A stretch of DNA of 64,000 bases from Nymphaea colorata (GCF_008831285.2 NC_045149.1:18181035-18245034), one strand, 5' to 3'; counted from the first letter of the stretch, positions 39,365 through 53,389 are shown. A program made the numbers and translations. Notes: generated by a model from the sequence alone, not told the origin.

Positions 39365-42212
39365 CTAGGAACTGACGAGCAAGACAATCATCAATTGAAG
39401 TTATTAAACTTGAGAAAATCACAGTAATACACGGAAGAGAGAGAGGGAAGAGACAGAGAGAGAGAAGGAGAGAGAGATGGAGAGTTTCACTCACCCTCTT
39501 ATAAAATCTCTAAGGACGATAGCATAGCATCCACGAACCAATATAAACCTTCACCTGTAGATACCAATAGGAAAAGAGAAAAGCTTAACATGCCAGTAAA
39601 GTGGCAAAACCTGGCATCTAAAGAAATCCGACAAAAAGAATTCATCACTGCGAACAACTTGAGGAAAAGCGTTTATGAGACAGAGCAGTGGACAAGGACA
39701 TGACGTGAGGGAGAATATTTGTAGCAAATAGATGACAGATTCACTTATGATGTGGCAAGTCCCCAAAATTCCAAGATTGAAATGTTTAGATGGTACAAGC
39801 GAAGTCTATAAAAACATAACTTTTTGATAAAGAGAAACAGAAATTCAGGATCTCCACGCTAAGGCTAAAAAGGAAAGAATCCAGAAAGGAAAATAGCTGT
39901 TCCAATTTATACAGGTGGATAACTACAAGACGAGAAAAGAGAAACTAAGTCAGGGGAGCCTCATTTTCAGAAGGAAGAAACAAAAGAACCTGAAAAAGAA
40001 AAAAATAATATTTCTTTAAAGGAGAATACCCATTTTAAAGCGTGAAAGTTATGATACCAGATGATAGATAGAAACAACGGCAGAAATAGTAGTTCTTACA
40101 AGTTACAAGAAAAGCAGGAAGAAGAATCAACAAACAGGCAAATGTAACAGGCTGGAACTTTTGCAGTAGAAAATCACGAGAAAGCAAGCAACTGATTCCC
40201 AGCTAAATATTTATCTATTCAAACAATAAAGAGCTAGAACGGAGAAGAAAAAGGATTCGTGCCACCGTAGACAGGAACAACTAAAAAGCTGAGCTACCCT
40301 GACCACCAAAAGATACAGATACCTAATCATAAATGAAGGATAATGTTGCCTTCTTTAGAAAAGTGCAATGTACTTTATTCAAGAAATACCGACTGATGTC
40401 ATAATCACAACTAGAATAGAAAGTAGAACCACAATCCAGCCGCCACAGAAGATTAATGCAGGATGACAAATGGAATAGAGTAGCCCTGCGTGCTTCATCA
40501 ATAACGCAATTAGGTTAGCTAGCTACGTAAAAGAGCGGAATAAACGCAACCTAGGGAGACGGTATGGGTTAAAGTGAACTTGCTAGCACAGATCGCCTCA
40601 GTGCTGAAGGCCAGTTTCAAAGACGCAGACCCTGCTTCGTAAGTGAAATCCATAATGCAAAAATAGTTTGCTTTTGTGAAGACACATGAACAGAAACACG
40701 AGATGAAGAGACCACTGTGACTCTGAGAGCCAGTCAACACAATAGCGAAGCAGATACAAGAAAATCTCTATCGAATATAGCTACGCGGATATTGGCAAAA
40801 CAAAGAGAAACTCGTAAACGCAAATACGTACACAACCAAGTTTTGAAGCAAAAAGGCAGATCCCTTTAGATCTCAAAATGCAAATGAGAAATAACCGAAA
40901 CCAGGTTCAGATATCGAAAGTTGTAATCAAAAACTTCATAAATAGGGACAAATCAATGCCAAATAAGTAGGGAAAAATTTTACCATAGAAAATGTACCCT
41001 TTTGAGAAAAAGAAAAACAAAGTGCGTCTTTCCTGCTTATTTTACATAAGAAAGTTTACTATAAGAATAACTAACTTTTCCGGAAAAGAGAAACAGCTCT
41101 CTCTCTCTCTCTCTCTCAGAGGAAGAAATGAACTTTTAGGAAATCAAGCATCAAGATAAAAACAATTCACAAAATGGAGGATCAACTTTGCCCCTAATTT
41201 CAGTATAAAGAAACAAAGTAACAACGTCGAGCCCCAACCTGTCTCTCTTTTTACAGAAAGCAAGAATATTTGCCAAATCTAGGGAATTGAAGACATGAAA
41301 AGAATGAAAGGAAGAACAAATACCCAAAAAAAATTGTGTATGAGGGATTGATTAAGCGTATGTATCCCGCCTTTTTCGGCAAAAACAAGCACAAATTTGT
41401 CACGCTATATATCATTTAAGAACTTAAGAGATGCTTTTTTTTAATATACAGAGAAAGAGAGGAAAGAAGAGGGAAGGACAAGAATAAAGAAATGCGGGGC
41501 AAATCTGATCGATTTCTCTCAATAGTTATCGCGAAATAACGATTTATTTAGACAATATACGACTCTTGTGTTTCTAACGATTAACTCCCATGAACAATAG
41601 GAAGAAGTCGGCCACATATAGCCAAAAAGGATAAAAATTCAATTCACCCTTTCCTAGGCGAAAATCACAGGAATGCTGCGGTTTCTTCTCCAATTTCACG
41701 AAAAAGCCGGAAGAATTCGTTTCCAACCCAATTTACCGGGCACGCTACCCCGAAAAGGAAAATGACACTACATATTTCAAAAACAAAGAGAATAAAGTGA
41801 TAAAAATGCCAGAAAGAACGCATCCGTCCCTTGACAGACTACAGAAGCATACTCGCAAAACTCTTGAAAACTTCGCTCCACTTACAGAAAACAAGCAAGC
41901 AAAATCACGCGATCCCGATTAAGAAAAGAAAGCACGAAAGAAGCGAAACGAAGCACGACGAAGGAAAGATAGTGCCCGCTCCTTTTCCCGGATCACAGCA
42001 AAAAAGCCTGTCATGCTCTTTACTCTCTCAGATCTGCACCCCCGAAGCATAGCGAGACGAGGGGCCGGAAGACTAGGAACTCTAGGGAGAGGCGTAAAAG
42101 CGTCATTCGTCAGCAGAAGGCGTCAACGGAAGCAACCAACCGCGAGAACGAGAAGGCCGTGACAAAGAAGGAGAAGGAGGAGGAGAAAGAGGAGGCCCGC
42201 TGATTCACTCAC
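39365..42212 (-). other. Probable 2.8-kb 5'UTR intron of the TRM-like gene
   Basis: On the minus strand a donor (TAGGAG/GTGAGTG) lies at 42212-42211 and an acceptor (TTCCTAG) ends directly before the ATG at 39364. No coding exon is recognisable between them. The stretch has a (CT)n tract at 41097-41119 and a GA-rich tract near 39435-39480. An additional non-coding exon inside is possible. Confidence 0.45.
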
Positions 42213-42560
42213 CTCCTAGTGGCCTGGCGGTCTAGTCACCGGAAACTGCCATGGTCGCGCGGCGCTGCCGGTTCCGGCGGGGAAACGGAGGAAGGGCCAT
42301 TAGTCCGATGCGCGGGAACGGGTGAGACACCTCTGAGTCTCCGCCTAACCGCGCCCGGTGTCTGTGTGCTCTGCGACGCTCTGTCGCAATTTTAGAGAGA
42401 GAACGAGAGTTTCTGAGGAGTTGAATCCAACGGCCACCGACGTCGGAGCGGAATCGTAGCCCTTCTCTTGGATTTCATTTATACGGAGAATAAGGTACGA
42501 CTGGAGTGGGTAAAAATGTAATTTCCCAATAGGAACCCACACAATCCCTCCGTCCCTTTT
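42213..42560 (-). promoter_or_regulatory. Probable 5'UTR exon and core promoter of the TRM-like gene
   Basis: A clearly GC-richer block follows the inferred leader donor, between the AT-rich intron and the AT-rich intergenic DNA. It has GGCGG/CCGG-rich sequence near 42230-42300 and GAGAGA tracts near 42395. The transcription start is not visible. Confidence 0.4.
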
Positions 42561-45500
42561 TCTCTTTTGATATTTCTCATCATTTTCGGGAAGGACCGTA
42601 AGTTCGCGGGATTTTTCGAAAAGCCGATCATCTTTTCCAAAATTCTTTTTGCCTTCCTTTTTACATTTTATGTTTCAAAAGATGCAGCATCTCGCAGGCT
42701 TCTCCAGGCTACGATTCTTGAAATTTTAAATGCTAAACGTAAAAAGTAAGCTGTCTTTTGATAAAAAGTCAATCAAATTTTGAGTTCAAAAAATACTCTT
42801 TTTTCTTTACTGAAAACCAAAGTTACTACGAATATACTTTTTTTAAAAAAAAAAAAAAAGCACGTACCCTTTTGTTCAAGTGGTTTTCTTCAACCTCTTC
42901 GAGTTATCTCTCCCCTTAAAATGTGATTATCTTTGTATTATTTAATCAATCTCTAAGTTCTGTTCTGCAGATGCAGAACACCAATCGGAATAATAATAAA
43001 AGCAGTTTTTTTGCAAAACAAAACATAAAAGTTTCTTGCTACTTTTATCAAAAAACTATAAAACCTAAGTCATTGATTCAAATTGTTGGTACATTTTGTC
43101 ATTTTCAAACAAAAGTGTGTAAGACTAAATGAACAAAATGCTATTATGCATTGAAGTATGGATTCTTCTTTTTATGATTATGTTGTTTGTTGTATTTGAT
43201 CTTGAAAAAAAAGTGTTAGCTTATGGTTGGATGACATCTTCAAAAAAAAAAAAAAAAACATTTTTGTGAAAGTTGGGTTTCAGAAAAACCCAGTTTTTTA
43301 ACCAATTTTTGAAGCTTATGATATAGTGACAAGACAAAAAGATGACATTTTCTAAAAAAAAAAAAAAAAAAACTATGAAGGACATGAATGTTGTTTTATA
43401 GAAATCGAATAGGAAACTGCATTTCCACAAACTCAAACTCAGTTTGGATTGCCATCCAAAGGAAAATTGGCTTGTTTTGAAGAAACAAGACGAGCCAGTG
43501 ATGGTAAACCTTTTCCCAGGAAAGCATTTCCTATCCGAGTAGGGAAAATGATGAAAGTGCTGCGGAGGCATGTACTAGAAGTTCCCGAACTTCAAAAATA
43601 TATTTCTTTTTTCATTCGACTCACGTGAAATGTGAAAGGAATTCGTGTCCGGATCACGATTCTGGCGCCGATATCTCGTTCGGACGTAAACGCTGGCCGT
43701 AAATGGCAGTCAATTTCACACATGCATTCTTACTCTCTCTCTCTCTCTCTCTCTCAATAATTCGGCCTCTGTTTTTACGCTTTAAATATCGTATATATAT
43801 ATATATATATATTTTCTTCATCCGGGTGTTGATAAAAAAAATTCCATCAAACTCCATTGGAGCAGTGTATTTCATCACGCCTACTCAAGTAGTTGTAATT
43901 GGTTTGTACAGTTACAAATAATGTCTCGGCATTTTAAATAATAGGATTTTTTTAATATAATATGATAATCTTGAAAAAAATAAAAAAATATGGTAAATTT
44001 TACAATTTTAAAAAATAAAAAATAAAATAAGTGACAAATTAATAACACAAACATTAAAAGATTTGCAACAAATAAAAACTATAAAATAAAAAAAAAACTG
44101 TTTAGCATTAAAAAAATAAAAAGTGAAAAAAACATAAAAAAAAACGCGTTAAAACATCCATTTAATTTATCACTTTTTTCTTTTTCTTTTTTTTTTTAAA
44201 AAAGCATGTTATATGACTATATAGATAAGATATTTGGATTTCTCCATTAGGGTTTTGACCAAAGAAATCCTACTGCATATTATCCCATGCATTACATGGG
44301 ACGCTGTATTTAATCACATATACGGATGGCATGGTTGGAGGATTTCATTCACCTCGTCTCATCACGTTTTTTTTTATTTAAAACAATATTTATATTAGAA
44401 CTTTTAAAATAAATGTTTTCTATTATTGTGTTTACATATTATCGGTCAATATAATAACGGATCTGGTAACTGAGAAATAGTAGCTCCAACTTAAGTTCAA
44501 AGAAAAAGAAAATGGGTTTAGATGGTGTATTTTCTTATTAAAAAAAAAAGTATGTTTGAATTTTGATAACTTCAAATCTCAAATACAAGGCTGGCCTGAA
44601 ATGTACACTTATACGTAATGAGAAAAAATATCATATTCATGTTAAGAAGCCTCATCTGGTATTTGGAAGGTCATCTTTGAATGACACAATGGCATTTTGT
44701 AAAAACCTATTTTTTAACCAGTTTTTGGAATATGGTTTGTGTGATTTGATGACAAGACATAAAAGAATTATATGTAAAAAACTTTAGAAGAAAGTTATTT
44801 ATGTTATTGGTTATTGTCAAATTTATCAACTAAACATGTTCTCAAATCCAAGGTAAACAAACAATTGAATTTTGGATGGAGAAATAATTAGGCCAGCACA
44901 TGATACACATGCACCATCTTACCAACATATTTAAAATAGCCCGGTAGGTTACGCACATCACATGCATTATACGGACTCTTAAATATATTTAATATATATA
45001 GTAAGATATAATTAAGAAAACCTGTGGCTTTGATGGTGTTTCACCAAAGTTAGACGCTAAATGATATTTTATCAACTTTTCTCTTGTAAACAATTTTGCA
45101 AGGCTTTTTTTTCTTTACTTCCTTATATCTAAATATAATAGGATCATGAGAGGTTAACAACCTGACCCATTCTCGGGCTGGGGCCCCTAGCAGTTTTTTG
45201 TTTCAATCTTAAAAAGACTAGAAACCAAGACAATCATCTTATCAATGGCCTTCCATTATAAGCCCTTGAAGATCCCTTCGATACAAGAGTAAACTTCAGG
45301 GTATTATAAAAGGCAGTTAGTTTTGACTTTTGAATTTTTAAATGTTGTAAAAAGAGGGCCACTTATGCATAAGTTGAAGACGACGGCATCCCGAGGCACC
45401 AAAAAACAACCCTATACCCTAAAATGACAGTAGTCGACTGTATGGCGGGTTTTGGGCTTTAACGGAGCAGTGAGTCTTCTCTACTCACAAATGAAACCAA

Positions 45501-45880
45501 AAAAAGTTGTGTGTACTTGTTAAATCAAAATTCAAGTGGCAGTTATCGATGTTTTGGAACAAAAAATTCTCATCCAAGATTTATCCTGCTCTATTATCTA
45601 TATTTTGATTTAAAAAATCAAAATTATTCAAATCTAACAGTTGATTAATTTAATAGAATTGATTAGTGCATTAGGTGTCTACCCAATGATTCAAATTCAG
45701 ATAAGCCAAATACATAAGAAATAAAATCGAAACCAACTTCAGAAGCACTGGCATATAAAAACCACAAAGGCATCTTCCTTGCAGCTACAATACATGTCCA
45801 ACTAGGAGCTTTTTCTTAGGAAAATGGGGCCACACATTGTTTGAGAGAAAAATTTCAAAAATTTTAAGCCGTTAAGAGTG
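42561..45880. other. AT-rich intergenic region
   Basis: No gene is supported. Long A and T runs, microsatellites at 43733-43755 (CT) and 43791-43811 (AT), and two related segments (about 43285-43345 and 44700-44765) that share TTTTTTAACCA and GACAAGACA phrases. Confidence 0.5.
43285..44765 (+). repeat. Two related dispersed repeat segments
   Basis: About 43285-43345 and 44700-44765 share, in order, AAAACC, TTTTTTAACCA, TTTTTG and ATGACAAGACA-type blocks over about 60 bp. A weaker cousin (AAAACCAAGTTTTAAGGC, GACCAGTTTTTAG) lies near 48128. They look like decayed copies of one short transposon family. The intervening sequence is not part of the repeat. Confidence 0.4.
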
Positions 45881-46365
45881 AATCGGCAGTTCCAGGAATT
45901 CAAACGCACGCCGTTGCCCTGAATTTCCGCAGATATCAAGTCAAACAGGCCGGAAATTGTCTCGCATCCCCAAGCGCTCGCTTCCCGAGACTATTTTCTC
46001 GGGATTCCACGTCAGCAAAGCCTATCTGCCGACGTGGTCCTGGAGAGCCAGGAGATGTCGCCGCGTGGCAGAGAGCTATGCTTTGCCGTTGGATTTTAAG
46101 TTTTAGTTGATTCGACGGGGATACAAAGAAATGCCGACGATCGAGAAAACGAAAAGGCCCTTGAATACCGAAAAGGTTACGGAAGTACCATGGCGTTGGC
46201 GCGACGACAAAGTAGTAGGCTTTGTCAGCGTTATGCGCTTCCGTGTTTGGTACGGTGCAGTCGGACGCCGTCCATCCTTGGGATCCACGCCGTTCCGTGG
46301 AGGGACCGCTCGCGAATTTAATTTATCGTCCGGACAGGAATTAGGAATAATCTATTTAAATTAAA
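45880..46365. other. GC-richer island with paired ACGT motifs; function unknown
   Basis: About 480 bp are GC-richer than the flanks. CCACGTCAGCA (46008) and TGCCGACGTGG (from 46027) form an imperfect inverted repeat, each with an ACGT core of the kind bound by plant bZIP factors. CCCGAGA...TCTCGGG and CTGGAGAGCCAG hairpins flank the pair. The 85-codon frame at 46107-46364 has no known domain. It could be a promoter with first exon, or a transposon fragment. Confidence 0.35.
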
Positions 46366-46633
46366 TGTTCTTCTGGAAGGGCGTTTATTGTGTAATATCT
46401 TCCCATTTAAAGAAGCCTGGCTGTAGGTTTCAAAACAAAAAGCATAAATTATATATATTGAAATTTATCAGCTGTTAGATATTGTTGAATGATTAAAAAT
46501 TTAAAACCGATGCCCAAAAAACAATTACCACCATGATACTAATAGTGATTTACAATATAGCAACAGTTTTATGTGGTTTTGGCAATAGTTTATAGGTTTT
46601 ATTTTTTTTGTCATCTAATAATTAATAGATTTC

Positions 46634-46707
<74 letters not shown>

Positions 46708-49490
46708 ACTACAAGCATTGTAAACTACTGTTACACAATAAACTGTCACTAATGCTCTTGTGGCGACTCTTGTGATGGGCATTTATTTTTAGCCTTACTT
46801 AAACTCCTATATATATCTTTTTTGTAGATCACTATTTAAGTAATTGGATAATCACTAACAATGCACATTAATGTTCATAATTTTTTTCACGCATATATGA
46901 AAAAATAGAGGGCAAACTTATTGGTAGGACTACATAAAGGAGTAACGAGGGAAAGAAAGAGAGAGATTCATTATTATTTATTATTTGGCAATAAAAAGGG
47001 TAGGGGGCCCTCCCTTCCAGCAAGCTTGTATATGAAAGAGATAAAATTCGTTGAGCATTCAAGTGGAAAAAGAAAGAAAGAAAGAAAGAAAACATGTTTT
47101 TGTCTATATCGTCCCAATAATTAAATTTTTAATGAGAAGAAAGAAAAGAAGAATGTCATAGCAAAACTTTGGTCATGTTTGCTAATATTAGGCTAAGCTC
47201 TATAAGTTGGATTAGGCACCAAATCAGGCTAAGAACTTCACTTTCCCCATCCAACCCACCTCATTTTGGGAAGAGCATTTGTTATCAATTTGCTTCTTAT
47301 TATTTCTTCATATGACTATTTTACACTGTGCGCTGCACATTATTATTACTTGTTTTATTTATAGTTTTTCTTTATTTGTTCCTTCTTACCAATTTTCCGA
47401 TTCTTTTGAATCAGCACTTTAAATCTTCCCACCGACATTCTTGTTGATAGAAAAGAGAGAATCTCAATTTCTTTCTGCCCATTAAAAATACTAGATTTTG
47501 CATGTCATTTACTTTAGAGAGAGAGAGAGAGAGAGAAAAGTTAGTAAAAACGAGACACTTAGGTTAGGGATAAAAACCAAACTCTTTGATATTGATATGA
47601 TTTTAAGAACGGGTTGATGCAAAACATATACTAAATTGATCATTTGTTAAACTTTAATTGTGCTTTTATAATAAGAAAAAAATAAAAAAATAAATATTTT
47701 TCATTAAAACAACTTGAATCAAAGCAGGTTTTATATCAAAATATTTTATATAAATATATCAGGATATATATATATATATATATATTGTAGGGGCAATAGA
47801 TCTGAGCATAACTGGCCAAGAAGGACCGAGCTGTGGCCCATCCATCTAGAGTTAAACTTGTAGCATCAAGCCCACAATGTCTGAGTCCACTCTGACACAT
47901 AAAGCAGTAAAGAGCCCCACTATTTACCTGACATCCCACAAAGAGCATGAACATTTTTTTTTATCACATGAGCATATCCAAGCTGTGACTGACCCACCAC
48001 TTGAAGTTTCCCTTCTCCCCCCAATGTTTTTCCCACTGCATTAGTTACTCTTTTCTTATATCTCAAGCAAGCCTTACATTTTCCTCTTAGGTTAGGTGGT
48101 GTTTACCTCAAAAGATGATGTTTTGTGAAAACCAAGTTTTAAGGCGACCAGTTTTTAGACAACAGTCTTTTTGAGGCATTAATATGTAAATAAGAAATTT
48201 TCATTGCCCACACAAGCCCACATGTATCTCGGACCTTCATGACCTTAAGTTAATAGGCAAACAGTTTTCATTTCACGCATCGGGCAGCATTTATGGAAGC
48301 GAACCCACTTGACAGCCATGGCTTGTCTTCTTGTACCAACCAAGGACGTACACGTGGCCGGCCGACCGGGCTCGCGAAAAATACTTTATATATGCTTTTA
48401 CCCTCCCCAGCAGCCCAACAAGGAAGAGGAGAGAGCCTTGAATTGAGAAAGAAGGCCAACTCCTGCTACTAGATTGGCAAATGGAGCCAACCTTGGTTGA
48501 CCCTAAACTAAACTACAAGGCATCTCCTTTCAGTCAGATCCAATAGATCCAAATTTTGGGTACGGCACTCTTGACCCGATTCATTTATAGCTAATACCAA
48601 ACTGCTAAGGATCCATTGGGGTAAAAAGGACGCTCAACGATCACACCATATTGTTAAGTTGAATATTCATCTTTTCGTGTGACACTTTTGTTTTTTATGT
48701 TGGTCGATGGGCAGCTAACAAAAGTTACGTCACCTCGATGGAACTTGAATATGAATTGTGATTGGATCTGGATTCGGGTTGGGATTTGCTTTCAAGTGTT
48801 TGACGATGGTAGATCTCAGATCCACCAACTAATTACTTAGATACAGCATCAGATTTGAACCTAATACGTGCTATAAAAGAGGGACTGTTGATGCACAAGT
48901 CGAAACACAGCAAGAGCAGCACCCTGAAGCACTGTCTTTTTTAGAATTTTTACATTGGACAAAGTAAAAGTATGCTAAAATATAACTATAAATTTGGTTT
49001 TTCCAAAATGTGAGGAGAAGCCATGACCCCCTCGTTGACAGACCCGAAATTTGATATGGTACCTCAAAAGATCTGGATTCTCAAATCATTAAAATGGAAC
49101 TGGCCGGAGGTTTTGTGGTGTGATCAATCCATCCACGACACTATCAGCCTTTAGTTTGGTGCATTCCACCAAGGTCCTTAACAGCATGAGACCCTCATCC
49201 TGATAGAGAAAGATGATTAAATGTCGGTCTAAATCTCAACCCACCCAAAGAAAAGTTTTTAAGTTTAATTCTTAAAAAAGAATCTGAAAATTCAAAATTC
49301 CTTTTAATAAAATTCTCTTGTTCGGTTTGAGGGGTTTTGCAATAGCATGTTTAATTCCTGCGGATGTTAGTCCTTTTGAACATACACCAACCTAACTTCC
49401 TCTCCACTTTTGAGAAACAAAATCTTATGTGCGATTGTCTACATTCCTTTATAAAACGATTAAGTTCCTACGCTCCATTGATATTGACAA
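46366..49490. other. AT-rich intergenic region
   Basis: No gene is supported. Contains an AT microsatellite (46639-46703), an AAAG-type tract near 47068-47090, and a (GA)n tract at about 47516-47537. Open frames are short and unmatched. Confidence 0.5.
46639..46703. repeat. (AT)n microsatellite, about 32 units
   Basis: An uninterrupted AT run of about 65 bp in the gene-poor stretch upstream of the TRM-like gene. Confidence 0.95.
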
Positions 49491-50150
49491 TACAGCTTTG
49501 CTCATCGGAATCCGGCGTACGTTGACCGCGAAAAGAAATTCGGAAACGCGAGGTCCGGTTTTCTAAATTACGACCAAAAGGTTGCCCGGAAAAAGAAAAC
49601 TCCGATAGTTGGGAACCGAGCCCGCCCAAGGCCCCGTGAGCTGCTCCCAGAGCTCACGTGAGGCCGCGATGCTCTCTGACTCCATCGATCATCCATTTTA
49701 TTAAACTGGATTCTGGATTTGGATCCTCGCGAATGTATCGCCGATCGTACGGTCAGCTGTATTATAGCGTTAACCATGGTTTGGAGCCTCGAGTTAAGCG
49801 GTGGGACCCCTTCGACTTCCATGGAATGACGGAGAGAGAGAACACATGGATCCGTCATCATCATCACAATCATCATGATGGTGACCGTGGGACCCGCAGA
49901 ACATCGTCACCGTACGATCTCCATCTCCCCCACGTCGCTTCACATCGTGTGACGCAGAGGCGTCAAAACTTGACGGTAATTGGATAATAAGCGTCACCAG
50001 GCGGTTGCATTCCGTCGATCGCGGCTCTCTACGACAGAGGAAAAGACTTTGAGGTCAAGCCGATTTTCAGAGCCGTTAGATTCTAAATATCAACGAGCCG
50101 AAGTTTGGCGGTTACCCATTGGTCAAGCCGACCGCATGAGTTTTTTCCTA
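49491..50150. other. GC-richer island with a palindromic G-box; function unknown
   Basis: A block GC-richer than its flanks carries the 10-bp palindrome CTCACGTGAG at 49653-49662, with the CACGTG G-box core, inside a wider inverted repeat (GTGAGCT...AGCTCAC). ATCATCATCA-type and GGTGACCGTGG sequences follow. Overlapping open frames on both strands (49568-49987) match nothing known. Confidence 0.35.
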
Positions 50151-53100
50151 AATTTGAAATTAATCTACTATCTATGTGTGCTGATATGACCGATGATATA
50201 TGATTAAGTAAAAATAAACTTTTTGAATGTTGCAATTTAAAACTTAAACATATTTAAAAGATGGTAAATTTTTAATGTGTGTATATAATGCAATACTTTA
50301 TGAACTGTATTTTTTTTTTCTTTTGAGAAGTGTGAAATTAGGTTTGGACCACCAAAATAGCCAAAGTACATCCCCCAACAACACGTATGCCCGAGCGCGG
50401 ACCCACTGGGTCCAGTCTAGGCTCAAACTCATTGACACACTTTGTCTGGATGCTGCAGGTTGGTTCACTATTGTCCTGAAGAGCTGGATGGCTTAAAGAT
50501 ACTACATGTTGCAGGAAATAATGGAGCAAACTAGTGTACAAGATTTTCCAGTATCTGGATTATTGTCATTTGCACTAAAGAAAAGCCATTGAAGATGTTC
50601 ATGTGGCCTGTAGTGCTGCCACATTGAAAATGACATTCTGACTACTTTGTATTCTTAATATATTATATGAAAGGAACTCATCTCAAAACATAGGACCATT
50701 GTATGTGCAAGAGGTGGGTGAGGGATCTGTACAGAGACATTTCCTTTGGAATTGGCTCAGAGAAGAGATATTTATTATTTGAGAATCTGGTGGAAGCCAG
50801 TATGAATGAAAGCTAACAATACATATAAAAAATGCAATAACTTGTGACAAGTTCAATTAGTTTATTGGCATCAAGTGGGTGATAATGACAAGGCATTAAT
50901 TAACCTCAAGCAAATCCCGTATTCTAGATTTGTTGGTTTTTATATATATATAAATATATCCTTGTGGGATCTCTCTCTCTCTCTCTCTCTAAAATTGGTC
51001 AACCGAGACAAACATGCTTAGATAACATTATCAATAAATTAAGCAGAAGCAAAATTGGAACTCTTCCATTGGCTTTTTTTTTTCACATTCATCTCCAACT
51101 TCTAGGCAATTGGCAAGTGAATAGTTGACTCCTAAGCAATTTGACAAAATTTATCAAAACCTTGACGTGATTAGCAAATAATCTCCGACAGACTTTGCAA
51201 CTTACAATAGTTATAGCCAGACCAGATGGGGTTCATCATTTGAAAAATATTTATATACCAATCTACTAATTCGTTTCTCTTTTTTCCTTTTTAAGGGCAG
51301 TCATATTTATTTCATTAGACGAAAAAACAATATATTAATTGATCAATAAGGAACCGGCAAGATAGGAACCCATATGTCAAGAACCATAAAGCGGGGATGA
51401 ACATGAAAGAGTCAGAACCTTTTTATTTATTTCTTGCAGAAAGAAAATGACAACCAATTTGCAAATATTTATATCTTCACATCATATATGCAATCTTGTC
51501 TTGGTGGCAGACAATAAAATAGCAATAACAATTATATGAATAATAGTAATAACCAGGTCTAGTTGATGAACATAATTTATTGTCTAGTGGTGGCTTGCAT
51601 TGATGCACAAGGGAGTTGCAGACTATGCCCACCAGAAGAAGGTGGTTGAGAGTTGAGACATTGCCATGGAGAAGAATGAATGAAACAAAATTTGGGATTT
51701 TGAGGGGTTATCAACGGCTATCATGAACGTTTAGACATTTATTTTTTTAACAAGTAAAATCTATTTTTAAATATTAGGAAAACCACTCTTGGGGTGAAAG
51801 ACCTAAGTCATATAATTGGGTATGCCATAGTTATCATTGTTTCCATAATAATATAAAACTTTGAATTAAAGGCCCGTTGAACATGAAGAAGCTGTTTGGG
51901 AACAGTAACATTATGCTATTGTCCCATATAACTTTAAAATGAGTTAGATTCATTGGAGACTTTAAAATTTGCTCCGAAACCGCCCCTAGAGAACTTTCTC
52001 CAGGCAAGCATGGCAGGTTTTTTTTTTTTCCCAAGAAGACAAAATGAAGTTAACGTCAGAATATTATTTCTCAAAGATATTTTGAGTTTCATTCTTTCAT
52101 ATAGAGTAACTGCAGTTAACAGATAACCAGCAGAATACTGATTGTATCTGAAGATGGAATATCTTAACAAAGGTGAAATGAGAATCAAACTAAAACTTAC
52201 GTCAATCCTTTCCCACGAAGAGTCATACAGTCTCATAATGGTTAAATAGAAGCCAGAACAAGGGGGCAGAAATCCTTATGCCACAGGGACACTTCAATTT
52301 GTTTTCTCTTTCTGTACCACTTTAAATGGAAATTAGTATGCATCTCCTGTTCTTTATGACATGCCCATATGGTAGTAAAAGAAAATTATGTATCGGGTCA
52401 AGCTGGAGCCCTGATCATGTCGTAACTCTGCCATTCTGCTCTCTGAGAGTTTTCATTATGTGGTCTTTGAAAAGGCTGCTCATGAAGACAACAAAAAAGA
52501 AATACAGTAGTAGAGGAAAGATATGCACCTTTACCAGCGCTGTTCATGGGACCAGGTTGCCCTCGCATTGGGCCACGGAGAATTTGCCATATTTGGGTAA
52601 TTCATCCTATAGGCTATATCATGTCAGGTCAAGGAAAACGTATCCCAAGCACAAACTGTGCAATTGGAAAAGTATTCCAACCACATACGCTTGAAAAAAT
52701 ATATAAAACCATTGGCTCGTGGGTAAAGCAAAGTTGCATCCCACACCCACTCATGTATTCTTTTAATTCAATCCTAATAACATTTGGCCAGGATCTTTTG
52801 TGCCAAGCCCAAAGTTTTCATGCTAAAAGTCGGGTCAGGTTGTCGTCAAGAGACGCATACAGTCATAAATCCTTGTTTTAGGTGATGGAGAAATACCTCA
52901 CCATCTGAATAAGATTCAGAGCTTCTCCTTTCCCCTTATCTTCTATTCTATGGTCTAAAGCTCAGCTAGTAGACTTGTCCCATGCATTGGCACAAGATTA
53001 ATGCCCTGCTGCCCAAGCTAGTGACCAGCTGCCTACCAGTCACTGGCCCAAGCGAGTACAAACCCCCTTCAGGGCCAATCACTGGGTTGAAGGACTAAAT

Positions 53101-53389
53101 GTTTAGTGCCATTGGAAAAAGCATGTGGACAAGGTTAAATGTAGCAGAAGAATTCCTTGAGCTCCGCCAACAAGGATTACACACGCCTCATGAGTTGGTT
53201 GACTTCAAGCTTACAAGTTGAACTACGCTTGTAACTTCAACACCCATGGTACCTGTCCATTCCTTTTTCTTAATATTTACTTAGCAGAAACTGTCTTCGG
53301 TATAAATCCTCAAAGACTATACTTTTTAGGTTCTGGTTTGCTTCAGGGTTTGAGTGGACCTACAATACATTTTTAACTTGGGCGTTGTA

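Noticed and set aside
46107-46364. 85-codon frame in the GC island
   Set aside because: No recognisable domain, no splice partners and an overlapping antisense frame of similar quality.
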